In this document: piece after piece, positions 47,573-56,961 of the stretch
How the letters are laid out: each line of letters begins with the position of its first letter
Position numbering within the stretch: the first letter of the stretch is position 1
Origin: Corallococcus interemptor
Lineage (GTDB): Bacteria; Myxococcota; Myxococcia; Myxococcales; Myxococcaceae
DNA length: 64,000 nucleotides
Direction of reading: 5' to 3'
Assembly (NCBI RefSeq): GCF_003668875.1
Contig: NZ_RAWM01000019.1
Span: 31,898-95,897, forward strand
Notes under the pieces: model-generated
What the model saw: the letters and a program-made list of their open reading frames with translations, nothing else
What the model was told of the DNA's origin: nothing
Databases searched by the model: none
Made by a program: the position numbers and the translations under genes

Positions 47573-47914
47573 TCAGGAGAAGCGCGCGCGGAAGGCGGCG
47601 AGCAGTGGACCCGCTGCCCGTCCGTCCGCCGGGGACTTCGGCCCGCCCTCGGGCAGGGTGGCGCCCAGTTCCTCCAGCGCGGGCTTCATGGACTCGTAGG
47701 CGTGGAGCGCGTCGGGCGCGTTGTCGAAGAAGCGCGGATGCGACAGCCAGCCGGAGATGCCGCACGTGACGACGTGGAAGGAGCGCGAGTCGTCCGCTTC
47801 GTAGGTGAGGCGCAAGAGGTCGCGGAAGCCCTCGTCCCGCACGATGGTGCCTCCCTGGCTGCCCATGCCCCCGAGCGTCGCGCCGCCCTCGTAGTCGCTC
47901 CAGTCCGTGCCCAT
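47573..47914 (-). CDS. Hypothetical acidic protein
   Basis: 113 residues starting MGTDWSDYEGGATLGGMGSQ, with RDLLRLTYEADDSRSFHVV and ISGWLSHPRFFDNAPDALHA. It has no signal or membrane segment and I do not recognise a family. The start at 47914 is one of several possible (47935 also ATG). It lies antisense-adjacent to the start region of the alpha/beta hydrolase gene and immediately precedes the regulator remnant. Confidence 0.55.
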   Translation of the reverse strand: MGTDWSDYEGGATLGGMGSQGGTIVRDEGFRDLLRLTYEADDSRSFHVVTCGISGWLSHPRFFDNAPDALHAYESMKPALEELGATLPEGGPKSPADGRAAGPLLAAFRARFS

Positions 47915-48027
47915 GCCCCACGCATAGCACCCCATGGGCTGACGCGGACGCCGCGCCGTTGCCCGCGAAGCCGGGGTTGTCGCCTCCCACGCACCGCCCA
48001 ACGTTTGCGGTGTGGGGGGACGTCGTC

Positions 48028-49086
48028 ATGTCCGCGGAAACCATTCATGCGCCGCGCTACTCCGAGGAGCTCGTGCCCTTCCTCGCGGGCGACGGTCGCG
48101 CACTGCACCTGGTGCACCTGCGCGGCGTCGAGAAGGCGGACAAGGGGCCGGTGGTGCTGGTGCACGGGGCTGGCGTGCGCGGGAACATCTTCCGCGCGCC
48201 GGTGCGCCAGACCGTCGTGGATGCACTGATTGAAGACGGCTGGGACGTGTGGCTGGAGAACTGGCGCGCCAGCATGGACGTGGAGCCGGGCGAGTGGACC
48301 CTGGACCAGGCCGCCGTCATGGACCACCCGCCCGCCATCCGCACCGTGCGGGAGAAGACGGGGGCGGACAAGGTCAAGGCCATCATCCACTGCCAGGGCT
48401 CCACCAGCTTCACCATGGCCGCCGTGGCGGGGCTGCTGCCGGACGTGGACCTCATCCTCTCCAATGCCGTATCGCTGCACCCGGTGGTGCCCGCGACCGC
48501 GAAGGTGAAGCTGCACTACGCCGTGCCGCTGGTCGCGCAGTTGACGCCCTTCCTGGATCCGCAGTGGGCCTACGGCGGCCCCACGCGCACGGCCCGGATG
48601 CTGACGCGCGTGGTGCAGGCCACGCATCACGAGTGCGAGAACCTGGTCTGCCGCTGGACGAGCTTCACCTACGGCACGGGCTTCCCGGTGCTGTGGCGCC
48701 ACGAAAACCTCAACGCCCAGACGCACGAATGGCTCCAGCACGAGTTCGGCCCGGTGCCCTTCAGCTTCTTCAAGCAGATGGACCAGTGCGTGCGCGCGGG
48801 CCACCTGGTGCCGGTGGAGGGCTTCCGCTCGCTGCCGGAGGACCTGGGCGAGCGCGAGCCCCAGACGGACGCGAGGTTCGTCCTCTTCGCGGGCGAGGAG
48901 AACCGCTGCTTCCTCGCGGAGAGCCAGCGCAGGAGCTTCGAACACCTGGAGCACTTCCACCCGGGCCGGCACGCGCTGCACGTGCTGCCGGGCTACGGCC
49001 ACCTGGACGTCTTCATGGGCAAGCGCGCGTCCCAGGACGTCTTCCCCCTCATCCTCAAGGAGCTGGATCGCTCCACGCTCCACTGA
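48028..49086 (+). CDS. Alpha/beta hydrolase with Cys at the nucleophile position
   Basis: 352 residues. PVVLVHGAGVRGNIFRAP is the oxyanion strand-loop, DGWDVWLENWRAS the second strand, and VKAIIHCQGSTSFTMAAVAG the nucleophile elbow, where the usual GHSxGG Ser is Cys122. The acid and base sites are in FVLFAGEENRCFL and LPGYGHLDVFMG. The HCxGS elbow is what I recall from hydrolase domains attached to cholesterol-oxidase-like flavoproteins. It starts the six-gene operon and is followed after 13 bases by the decarboxylase-family gene. Substrate is probably a lipid ester or thioester. Confidence 0.85.
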   Translation: MSAETIHAPRYSEELVPFLAGDGRALHLVHLRGVEKADKGPVVLVHGAGVRGNIFRAPVRQTVVDALIEDGWDVWLENWRASMDVEPGEWTLDQAAVMDHPPAIRTVREKTGADKVKAIIHCQGSTSFTMAAVAGLLPDVDLILSNAVSLHPVVPATAKVKLHYAVPLVAQLTPFLDPQWAYGGPTRTARMLTRVVQATHHECENLVCRWTSFTYGTGFPVLWRHENLNAQTHEWLQHEFGPVPFSFFKQMDQCVRAGHLVPVEGFRSLPEDLGEREPQTDARFVLFAGEENRCFLAESQRRSFEHLEHFHPGRHALHVLPGYGHLDVFMGKRASQDVFPLILKELDRSTLH

Positions 49087-49099
49087 AGAAAGGCCCGCC

Positions 49100-50041
49100 A
49101 TGTTCCTGCCCCGACGCATCCAGCAACAGTCCGGCCGCTACTCGCGGGTGGACGGCATCCCGTACGCGCTGCCGGTGGACTCGAAGGGCGCCCCGGCCAT
49201 GGTGGCCGCCTTCACGGTGGACGCCCGCCGCGCGGCCAGCCTGCTGCCCGGCAACGAACTGCACCCGCTGCGCATCTCGAGAGACAGGGCCGTGCTGCTC
49301 GTCTCCGTCATCGACTACAAGCGGACGGACATTGGCGCGTACATCGAGTTCAGCATCGCGCTCGCGTGCACGCACGGCGCCCGGCCCGCGCCGCCCATCC
49401 TTCCGGTGCTGTTCCAGAAGCGCTTCGGCCTGGGGCAGTACGTGGTGGACCTGCCGGTGAACACGGAGGTCTCCGTGAAGGGCGGCAAGGGCATCTGGGG
49501 CATGCCCAAGCACCTGGCCCGGCTGGACTTCCGGGTGGAGAACGGCTCCGTGAGCAGCCGGTACGAGGAGGGCGGCCAGCAGGCGGTGCGCGTGCGGATT
49601 GAGCGCCCGAAGCTCGCGTGGCTGCCCCTGCGGATGGCGGCGGTGAACTACTGCGCCTTCCGGGGGATGCTGATGAAGTCCACCATCTACTTCCGGGGCC
49701 GCTTCGGCTTCCGGTTGGGCAAGCGCGCGTGGGGCACGCTGGAGCTGGGGGACCATCCGCGCGTGCAGGTGCTGCGGGACCTGAGCATCTCCCCGCGCCC
49801 CTTCCTCACCGGGTTCTTCCCGTCATCCACCGGCGTGCTGGATGACCACTTCGAGGCGTGGTTCCTCAGCGAGCCCACGCTGCCCGTGCAGACGTATCCG
49901 GAGGGCCTGGACAGCGTGGTGGACCTGGGCCAGGACCAGACGCCCATGCCGCCGCCCGAATCGAACGGCGCGCCGGCGAGGGTGCTCCAGGCGGTGGCGC
50001 CGCCGCCGGACGTGCCGCCGCGCGAGGAAGCGCGGCCATGA
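49100..50041 (+). CDS. Acetoacetate decarboxylase-family protein
   Basis: 313 residues. MVAAFTVDARRAASLLPGNE is the usual first strand, and VNTEVSVKGGKGIWGMPKHL is the loop holding the Schiff-base Lys region of acetoacetate decarboxylases; PILPVLFQ and DLPVNTE line the pocket. Many relatives do not decarboxylate acetoacetate but act on other keto acids or as aldolase-dehydratases, so the reaction is open. A Pro/Ala-rich tail (about 280-313) is appended. The stop overlaps the next start as ATGA. Confidence 0.8.
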   Translation: MFLPRRIQQQSGRYSRVDGIPYALPVDSKGAPAMVAAFTVDARRAASLLPGNELHPLRISRDRAVLLVSVIDYKRTDIGAYIEFSIALACTHGARPAPPILPVLFQKRFGLGQYVVDLPVNTEVSVKGGKGIWGMPKHLARLDFRVENGSVSSRYEEGGQQAVRVRIERPKLAWLPLRMAAVNYCAFRGMLMKSTIYFRGRFGFRLGKRAWGTLELGDHPRVQVLRDLSISPRPFLTGFFPSSTGVLDDHFEAWFLSEPTLPVQTYPEGLDSVVDLGQDQTPMPPPESNGAPARVLQAVAPPPDVPPREEARP

Positions 50042-50580
50042 AGCGAGGGGGGACGCTGGACCTGGTGAACGCGTGCCTGCTGTTCCTGTGCACCTCCATG
50101 TACCTGGGCACGGGCTGGTCGCTGATCCTCTTCTCGTTCCCCATCGCGCCCCAGCTCACGGTGAACAACTACTACCTGCAGTTCGTGCCGCAGGTGCAGG
50201 CTGCCACCCGGTTCTTCACGTACATGACGGCGGTGATGCTGCTGTCCTCCGGGGTGCTGGCGTGGCGCGAGCGCAAGACGGCCCTGCGCTGGTATCCGCT
50301 GGGCGCGCTGGTGGCGGTGGTGGTGGCCACGCTGCTCACGCGCATCTACATCTTCCCGTACAACGACGAGATGGCCGCCGGCATCACGTCACCGGAGCGG
50401 CTGACGGAGGTGCTGGGCGCGTGGATGCGGATGAACCGCATCCGCGTGGGGCTGTGGACGGTGCAGTGGCTGCTGACGCTGGGCTACTTCGTGCACCGGG
50501 TGCTGCGCGCGGAGCTGCCCGCGCGTGAGCGCTGGCGCATGGGGCTGTCCGCGCCTGGGCGCCGGGAGGCCCACGCATGA
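50038..50580 (+). CDS. Four-helix integral membrane protein
   Basis: 180 residues with hydrophobic segments at about 8-30, 55-75, 85-103 and 140-158. FLCTSMYLGTGWSLILFSFP and FFTYMTAVMLLSSGVLAW recall the DUF1772-type membrane family, but I am not certain. It has no catalytic motif. It overlaps both neighbours by 4 bases (ATGA), so it is translationally coupled to the decarboxylase-family and patatin genes and may anchor their complex to the membrane. Confidence 0.7.
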   Translation: MKRGGTLDLVNACLLFLCTSMYLGTGWSLILFSFPIAPQLTVNNYYLQFVPQVQAATRFFTYMTAVMLLSSGVLAWRERKTALRWYPLGALVAVVVATLLTRIYIFPYNDEMAAGITSPERLTEVLGAWMRMNRIRVGLWTVQWLLTLGYFVHRVLRAELPARERWRMGLSAPGRREAHA

Positions 50581-52685
50581 GCCCGGCCTCGTCGCGCTGG
50601 CTGGAGCGTCAGGCCCGCGTCAACGGACGCGCCTGGCGCTGGACGCTCGCGGCCATCGGGTGGATCACCCTGGCCACCGGCGCGGCGCAGATGCTCATGC
50701 CGGGGCTGGAGCTGCGGATCCTTCACGCGGATGCATCCCCCGCGCCCGCGCACTTCTTCCGCATCGTGGGCATGTTCATGGTGCTGTTCGGCGGCCTGCT
50801 CCTGCACGGCCTGCACGAGCCTCGCGCCAACCCGGCCGCCTTCCTGTGGACCGGCCTCCAGAAGGTGGGGGCCTGCGGCATGGTGGCCATTGGCGTGGCG
50901 CGCGGCCTGCTGTCGCCGCTGGCGCTGGCGGTGGCGGCGTTCGACGCGCTGTCCGCCGTGCTGGTGCTGGCATTCTACGCGTCGCTGCGCCAGCGCGAGC
51001 AGATCATCACCGTGCTCCGGCCCCGGGCGGAGGAGGCGTCCCCGGACGTCACCGCTCCTTCCGTCAGCGAGCTGCGCGTGGCGGACGCGACCGGGAGCGG
51101 CGCTCCTCCGAAGCCCCGGCGGACGATGGGGGAGGGCGCGGTCGTCGCGGCGGAGGCACCCCGGCGTTCGCTCGTGCTGGCGGGAGGCGGCATGCGCGTC
51201 GCGTGGCAGGCGGGCGTGCTGCGCGCGCTGACGGACGCGCGGCTGTCCTTCGCCCACGCGGATGGCACGTCCGGCGGCATCATCACCCTGGCGATGTGGA
51301 TGTCCGGCCTGTCCCCCGCGCAGATGTGCGAGCGGTGGCGGACGCTGGACGTGAAGGACTTCGTGTCGCTGATGCCCGTGGACGACTACGCGCGGCCCTG
51401 GAGGCTCACCGCGCTGGGGGACGCGGACGGCATCATCCAGCGCGTCTTCCCGCACCTGGGCGTGAACGTGGAGGCCATCCGCGTGAACCGCGAGCGCTCC
51501 GGCACCTTCAACGTGTGCGACTTCGCCCTGAAGACGAACGTGGCCATCCCGCACACGGAGGTGGACCGTGACCAGTTGGTGGCCGGCATCTCCCTGCCGC
51601 TCTTCATGCCTCCGGTGGAGAAGGGCGGCCACCCGTATCTGGACTCGGTGTGGATCCAGGACGCCAACGTGATGGAGGCCGTGCACCGGGGGGCGGACGA
51701 GGTGTGGATCGTCTGGTGCATTGGCAACACGCCGCGCTACCAGGACGGCTTCTTCCACCAGTACGTCCACATGATTGAGTTGAGCGCGAACGGCGCGCTC
51801 TTCGCCCAGCTGGAGCAGGTGCGCGAGCTCAACGCGCGCATCCTCGCGGGCGAGCACGTGCCGGGACACGCGCGGCCCATCGCCGTGCACCTCATCAAAC
51901 CCGAGCACCCGCTGCCCCTGGACCCGGACTTCTACGCGGGCCACGTCACCGCCGCGACGCTCATCGACCAGGGCTACTCGGACGCCTGCCGCTACCTGGC
52001 GGTGGCGGATGCCCAGGGCCTGCCCCTCACCCCGGAGATCACCCAGATGACTGAACCCGCCTATGACCTGACCTTCCGCGAGACCATGGCCGGACCGCTC
52101 GCGATGGGCACCACCGACCCCGAGGCGGGCGCCCACGACGGGCGCTCCACGCCCTTCACCATGCACTGCACCATCACCATCGACGACATGGATGCGTTCA
52201 TCCGCGATCCGGATCACGCGGCCCGGCTGGTGGCGCACGTGCAATACAAGCCGCTGGGCTGGGACCTGCCCGTGCGCGAGGGGAGCTTCAACCTCTTCCG
52301 CGCCACGGATGATCCGCGCACGAAGATCATGACCTACGGCCTGCGCTTCCAGGCGAACGGCCAGGACTACTTCCTGGACGGCACGAAGACGCTGCGCGAC
52401 GACCCGGGCCCGGACCTCTGGCGCGACACCACGCGGCTCTACAGCTACCTGCACCAGGGCGTGGACGCGCGAGGCCCCGTGGTGGGCGCGGGCGTCCTGG
52501 TGCTGGGCATGCGGGAGCTGTTGCACCTGGTGGCCAGCATGCACTCGTCGCGCGGGGGCGTGGAGGGCGCGGAGGTGGTGGCCCGCTTCGGCCGCCTGTT
52601 CCTGGGGGCGCTCTGGGATCTCTACGCGCCGGAGGCGCCGGTGCACGAGCGCGAAGGGGAGGCCGCGCATGGCCACGAGGGATGA
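50577..52685 (+). CDS. Membrane-anchored patatin-like phospholipase fused to a cholesterol-oxidase-associated domain
   Basis: 702 residues in three parts. Residues 1-140 contain four membrane helices. A patatin domain follows (about 195-430): LVLAGGGMRVAWQAGVLRAL is the oxyanion loop and GTSGG carries Ser232; the usual DGG/DGA reads LDSVWIQDANV. The last 220 residues (TMHCTITIDDMDAFIRDP, FNLFRATDDPRTKIMTYGL, DDPGPDLWRDTTRLY) resemble the middle domain of large GMC oxidoreductases. It probably hydrolyses a lipid for the flavoenzyme encoded next. It overlaps that gene by 17 bases. Confidence 0.8.
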   Translation: MSPASSRWLERQARVNGRAWRWTLAAIGWITLATGAAQMLMPGLELRILHADASPAPAHFFRIVGMFMVLFGGLLLHGLHEPRANPAAFLWTGLQKVGACGMVAIGVARGLLSPLALAVAAFDALSAVLVLAFYASLRQREQIITVLRPRAEEASPDVTAPSVSELRVADATGSGAPPKPRRTMGEGAVVAAEAPRRSLVLAGGGMRVAWQAGVLRALTDARLSFAHADGTSGGIITLAMWMSGLSPAQMCERWRTLDVKDFVSLMPVDDYARPWRLTALGDADGIIQRVFPHLGVNVEAIRVNRERSGTFNVCDFALKTNVAIPHTEVDRDQLVAGISLPLFMPPVEKGGHPYLDSVWIQDANVMEAVHRGADEVWIVWCIGNTPRYQDGFFHQYVHMIELSANGALFAQLEQVRELNARILAGEHVPGHARPIAVHLIKPEHPLPLDPDFYAGHVTAATLIDQGYSDACRYLAVADAQGLPLTPEITQMTEPAYDLTFRETMAGPLAMGTTDPEAGAHDGRSTPFTMHCTITIDDMDAFIRDPDHAARLVAHVQYKPLGWDLPVREGSFNLFRATDDPRTKIMTYGLRFQANGQDYFLDGTKTLRDDPGPDLWRDTTRLYSYLHQGVDARGPVVGAGVLVLGMRELLHLVASMHSSRGGVEGAEVVARFGRLFLGALWDLYAPEAPVHEREGEAAHGHEG

Positions 52686-54447
52686 GCACTTCGACGTCGT
52701 CATCGTGGGCTCGGGCTTCGGCGGTTCCGTGATGGCGTGGCGGCTGGCGGACGCGGGCCTGCGCGTGTGCGTGCTGGAGCGGGGCAAGGTCTATCCGCCG
52801 GGCTCCTTTCCGCGCAGCCCGCACGACATGCGCCGCAACTTCTGGGACCCGCGCAGGGGCCTGCACGGCATGTTCAACCTCTGGTCCTTCCAGGGGCTGG
52901 GGGGCGTGGTGTCCGCGGGGCTGGGCGGTGGTTCGCTCATCTACGCGAACGTGCTGTTGCGCAAGGACGAGAAGACCTTCATCCACCAGGACCTGCGCCA
53001 CGGCGGCTACGAGGACTGGCCCGTCACCCGCGCGGACCTGGAGCCGCACTACGACGAGGTGGAGCGGATGATGCGCGTGCAGCGCTATCCGATGGAGCAC
53101 CCACCCTATTCGTCCACCGCGAAGACGCTGGCCATGAAGATCGCGGCCGAGCGCCTGGGCCGCGCGGGCGACTGGCAGCTGCCACCGCTGGCCGTGACGT
53201 TCGGCAACCCCGGCGAGGTGCCCGTCCCGGGCGAGCCCATCCGGGAGGAGCATCCCAACCTCCACGGCCGCACGCGCACCACGTGTCATCTCTGCGGTGA
53301 GTGCGACATCGGTTGCAACACGGGCAGCAAGAACACGCTCGACTACACGTACCTGTCCGCGGCGAAGCGCGCGGGGGCGGAGCTGCGCACGCGCGCGGAG
53401 GTGACGGAGCTGTGGCCCGCGGAGGGCGGCGGCTACGTGGTGCGGTACCTGGACCATACGGACACGCCGGAGGACGTGCCTCGCGAGGGCCCCCAGTCCA
53501 TGCTGCCGCGCAGCACCGTGACGGCGGACCGGCTGGTGCTGGCGGCGGGCACGTTCGGCTCCACGTTCCTGCTCCTGAAGAACCAGCGGAACTTCCCCGG
53601 GCTGAGCGACAAGCTGGGCACGCGCTTCTGCGGCAACGGAGACCTGCTGGGCTTCATGCGCCAGTGCCGCGATTCGAGCACCGGCAAGCAGCTGCCGCGC
53701 ATCCTGGAGGGAGGGCACGGGCCGGTCATCACCAGCGCGCTGCACTTCCGCGGCCAGGAGGAGGGCGGCGCGGGCCGGGGCTACTACATCGAGGACGCGG
53801 GCTACCCGGAGTTCGTCAACTGGCTCTACGAGGGCGCGCACCAGGTGCCGCTGGTGGAGCGCGGCCTGAAGCTGGCGTGGCGGCTCCTCCGGGGCTGGAC
53901 GGGACGCACGCATGACTCGGACGTGGGCGAGGAGATCGCCGAGTTGCTGGGTGACTGCCTGGGCTCCGCGACGTCGTTGCCGCTCCTGGGCATGGGGCGG
54001 GACATCCCCAACGGCCGCATGCGGCTGACGGATGACGGGATGCTGGCCGTCGACTGGCGCATGGCCAGCTCGCGCGAGTACTTCGAGGAGGTGCGCCAGT
54101 CGATGGCGGACATCGCGAAGACGCTGGAGGGGAAGCTGATGCAGAACCCGCTCAGCTACCTGAGCCGGGGCATCACCGTGCACCCGCTGGGCGGCTGTCC
54201 CATGGGCCGCGGGCCACAGGAGGGCGTGGTGGACGCGACGGGGGAGGCCTTTGGCCATCCGGGGCTGTACGTGGCCGACGGGTCGATGATGCCGGGCCCC
54301 GTCGGACCCAACCCGAGCCTCACCATCGCCGCGCTCGCTGACCGGTTCGCGGACGCGCTCATTGATTCGTACCGCCGGGGCTCGCGAGGACGTTCGTGGC
54401 GGCAGCCAACGGAGGAGGGGCCATGGCCGTCCGCGCCTCCGGCGTGA
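52669..54447 (+). CDS. GMC oxidoreductase, cholesterol oxidase-like
   Basis: 592 residues. FDVVIVGSGFGGSVMAWRLA binds FAD, GLGGGSLIYANVLLR is the second GMC motif, HPLGGCPMGR contains the active-site His region and VADGSMMPGPVGPNPSLTIA the C-terminal flavin motif. CHLCGECDIGCNTGSKNTLD near residue 210 is a Cys-rich insert typical of this subgroup. It should oxidise a 3-hydroxy-steroid or similar alcohol; some myxobacteria make sterols, so a sterol substrate is plausible but not shown. No signal peptide is seen. The 3' end overlaps the phosphoesterase gene by 25 bases. Confidence 0.88.
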   Translation: MATRDEHFDVVIVGSGFGGSVMAWRLADAGLRVCVLERGKVYPPGSFPRSPHDMRRNFWDPRRGLHGMFNLWSFQGLGGVVSAGLGGGSLIYANVLLRKDEKTFIHQDLRHGGYEDWPVTRADLEPHYDEVERMMRVQRYPMEHPPYSSTAKTLAMKIAAERLGRAGDWQLPPLAVTFGNPGEVPVPGEPIREEHPNLHGRTRTTCHLCGECDIGCNTGSKNTLDYTYLSAAKRAGAELRTRAEVTELWPAEGGGYVVRYLDHTDTPEDVPREGPQSMLPRSTVTADRLVLAAGTFGSTFLLLKNQRNFPGLSDKLGTRFCGNGDLLGFMRQCRDSSTGKQLPRILEGGHGPVITSALHFRGQEEGGAGRGYYIEDAGYPEFVNWLYEGAHQVPLVERGLKLAWRLLRGWTGRTHDSDVGEEIAELLGDCLGSATSLPLLGMGRDIPNGRMRLTDDGMLAVDWRMASSREYFEEVRQSMADIAKTLEGKLMQNPLSYLSRGITVHPLGGCPMGRGPQEGVVDATGEAFGHPGLYVADGSMMPGPVGPNPSLTIAALADRFADALIDSYRRGSRGRSWRQPTEEGPWPSAPPA

Positions 54448-56237
54448 GCCACCTTCCCGGCCGGCGCGTCGAACCCGCGCCGGCGCCGGAGACGCCTCCG
54501 GGTCGGAAGATGGTCTCGTGGTTCGACCCGGCCGTGCTCGCGAAGTCGGGCATGAAGGTGCTGCTGTCGGGGACGTTCGGGAAGCAGGCGGACCGGCGGC
54601 TCCTGGACGCGGTGGCCCGGCCGCAGCCGCTGTGCTTCGACTACTCGGTGGATGACACCGGTCATCCGCGCGACGAGCTCTGGCTGGACTACGTGTCGGA
54701 CCTGGGCGACGGCTGGGACTCCACCTACGCGGTGGCGTCCGCGGTGATGGCGCCGGAGCTGACGCTGGCGGATGAAGCCGGCGGGACGCACGTCACGCGG
54801 GGCGGCGACGTGCTCGTGTTCGGCGGGGACGAGGTGTACCCGACCGCGAGCGTGGACGAGTACCAGGCGCGCACGGTGGTGCCTTACGAGGACGCGCTGA
54901 ACAAGCGGCGGCACCGGCCGCACCTGTTCGCGGTGCCGGGCAACCATGACTGGTACGACGGGCTGGTGTCCTTCACGCGCCTGTTCTGCCAGGGCCGGCG
55001 CTCCAACGGCTGGCGCACGCAGCAAAAGCGCAGCTACTTCGCGCTGAGGCTGCCGCACGGCTGGTGGCTGCTGGGCACGGACATGCAGCTGGAGTCCGAC
55101 CTGGACGCGCCGCAGGTGGAGTTCTTCCAGAAGGTGGCCGCCCAGATGCGCGGCACGGATCGCATCATCCTGTGCAACGCGGAGCCGGCGTGGGTGAAGC
55201 AGCAGGTGATGCCTCGCGCGGGGCGCGGCTTCCTGGACCACAACATCGACTTCCTGGAGCAGCGGGTGCTGGGCAAGAAGGTGAGCGTCTTCCTCGCGGG
55301 GGACCTGCACCACTACCGCCGGCATGAGAACGCGGAAGGGCGGCAGAAGATCATCGCGGGTGGGGGAGGGGCCTTCCTGCATCCCACGCACCTGCCCAAG
55401 GTGGATCAGCGGCCGGGCGGCTTCGTGCAGAAGGCGAGCTACCCGCCCCAGCGCACGTCGCAGTGGCTCACCTGGCGCAACCTGGCCTTCACCGCCATCA
55501 ACCCGTGGTTCGGCGTGTTCATGGGCGCCGTCTACACGCTGCTGGGGTGGGGCGTGGCCGCGAACCTCAACGAGGGGGCGGTGGGAGCGCCTTCCTTCCG
55601 GGAGGTCATCAACGCGGCGTTGCAGAGCACGGGCTCGCTGGTGCTGGGCGCCGGGGTGGTGCTGGGCACGATCGGCTTCGCGGACGGCCGGCGAGGCCCG
55701 CTCTGGCGGAAGACCGCGGGCGTGCTCCATGGGCTGGCGCATCTGGCCGTGGCGCTGTTGATCACCTGGGGCGTGTCCGCTGTCGCCGCGCCCCTGGCAA
55801 CGGAGCTTCAGTGGAGTCTGCGGAGGGACCTGCTCAGCGGGCTGCTGCTCTTCGGGGGAGGCGCGCTGGTGGGGCCGTTGGTGGTGGGCGTGTACCTGCT
55901 GCTGTCGCTCAACGTGTTCTCCTGTCACCCCAACGAGGCGTTCTCGGCGCTGTCGATCCCGGACTGGAAGAACTTCCTCCGGCTCCACTTCGACGCGGAC
56001 GGCCAGCTCACGGTGTACCCGGTGGGGTTCCGGCGCGTGCCCCGGCGGTGGAAGCGGGGGCGCACTCCCGAGGACCCGGTGTGGGTGCCGGACCCGGCGG
56101 ACACGCGGGCGACACCGCCCCGCCTCATCGAGCCGCCCATCGTCATCGGCCGGACGAAGGCGCTTCCAGTTCCCACCGGTCCACCTGGACCCATGGGCGT
56201 GATGGTGGACGAACAGCTACCCGACGGAGCGGTTTGA
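54423..56237 (+). CDS. Metallophosphoesterase fused to a multi-helix membrane domain
   Basis: 604 residues. The calcineurin-like domain (about 30-310) shows WLDYVSDLGDGWDST, VFGGDEVYPTAS, PGNHDWYDG and FLAGDLHHYRRH, i.e. all metal-ligand blocks with a variant first one. About five hydrophobic segments follow (about 355-490), then a cytoplasmic tail with FDADGQLTVYPVGFRRVP. GGAGGAGG before the ATG at 54423 decides the start. Membrane phosphoesterases of this layout may act on lipid phosphates. It is the last gene of the operon. Confidence 0.85.
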   Translation: MAVRASGVSHLPGRRVEPAPAPETPPGRKMVSWFDPAVLAKSGMKVLLSGTFGKQADRRLLDAVARPQPLCFDYSVDDTGHPRDELWLDYVSDLGDGWDSTYAVASAVMAPELTLADEAGGTHVTRGGDVLVFGGDEVYPTASVDEYQARTVVPYEDALNKRRHRPHLFAVPGNHDWYDGLVSFTRLFCQGRRSNGWRTQQKRSYFALRLPHGWWLLGTDMQLESDLDAPQVEFFQKVAAQMRGTDRIILCNAEPAWVKQQVMPRAGRGFLDHNIDFLEQRVLGKKVSVFLAGDLHHYRRHENAEGRQKIIAGGGGAFLHPTHLPKVDQRPGGFVQKASYPPQRTSQWLTWRNLAFTAINPWFGVFMGAVYTLLGWGVAANLNEGAVGAPSFREVINAALQSTGSLVLGAGVVLGTIGFADGRRGPLWRKTAGVLHGLAHLAVALLITWGVSAVAAPLATELQWSLRRDLLSGLLLFGGGALVGPLVVGVYLLLSLNVFSCHPNEAFSALSIPDWKNFLRLHFDADGQLTVYPVGFRRVPRRWKRGRTPEDPVWVPDPADTRATPPRLIEPPIVIGRTKALPVPTGPPGPMGVMVDEQLPDGAV

Positions 56238-56271
56238 GCGGGGCGGGCCAACGTCCTACGCTGCGTCCCCT

Positions 56272-56961
56272 ATGAAGGCGATGCTCCTCTCCCTGCTCTT
56301 CCTCGGCGCCGCGCCGTCCGGCCCCGCGCCGTCGTCCCTGCCTCCTGAAGCGCTGGGGGCACCTCCGCTCGTGGACGCGTCTCCCACCGCGTGGTCGTGC
56401 ACCATCGACACGCTCCGCGCGGGCAAGGAGTGCGTGTTCGAAGCGGAGGTTCCTCCAGGCAAGGGCGCGAGCGCCGACCAGGAGAACGCCAACATCAAGA
56501 TCCTGAAGGACGCCTCGCGCGCCCTGTGCTCGGAGGCCGTGAGCAACGCGCGCGACGGCGTGCCGGACCCCAAGCTCGTCGCCGTCTGCGAGCGCAAGTA
56601 CGCGGACGTCGTGGGCCGCTGCGGCATCGAGGGCAACGTGCCGGTGGTGGACGCCAAGGGCCGCTTCGCCCCCGCGGCCCGCGCCTGCTACCGCGCGCTG
56701 TCCTCCGTGCTCCAGGACGTGCAGCTGATGGCCTCCGTGGCCTCCACCTGCTGTGAGTGCGCCGCGCGCAGCCAGTGCCCCGGCAACGGCGAGAGCTGCT
56801 ACGCCGCCGTGTCGCGCCAGCAGGCCGGGCCCACCACGCTCGCGTGCATGGACGAGCGCTGCCACGACGCGTGCTCCATGATGCTGCCCTCGTCCGCGTC
56901 CCTTCCGCGCCAGGCGCCGTCGCGTGGAAGCCCGCAGCGCACCGACTCCGCCGCGCTGTAG
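56272..56961 (+). CDS. Exported Cys-rich protein of unknown function
   Basis: 229 residues. A signal peptide (MKAMLLSLLFLGAAPSG) is followed by a mature chain with 14 Cys, including WSCTIDTLRAGKECVFEAEV, CCECAARSQC and MDERCHDACSMM. The even number and spacing suggest disulfides outside the cytoplasm. No family recognised; probably lineage-specific. It begins 34 bases after the phosphoesterase gene but need not belong to that operon. Confidence 0.65.
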   Translation: MKAMLLSLLFLGAAPSGPAPSSLPPEALGAPPLVDASPTAWSCTIDTLRAGKECVFEAEVPPGKGASADQENANIKILKDASRALCSEAVSNARDGVPDPKLVAVCERKYADVVGRCGIEGNVPVVDAKGRFAPAARACYRALSSVLQDVQLMASVASTCCECAARSQCPGNGESCYAAVSRQQAGPTTLACMDERCHDACSMMLPSSASLPRQAPSRGSPQRTDSAAL

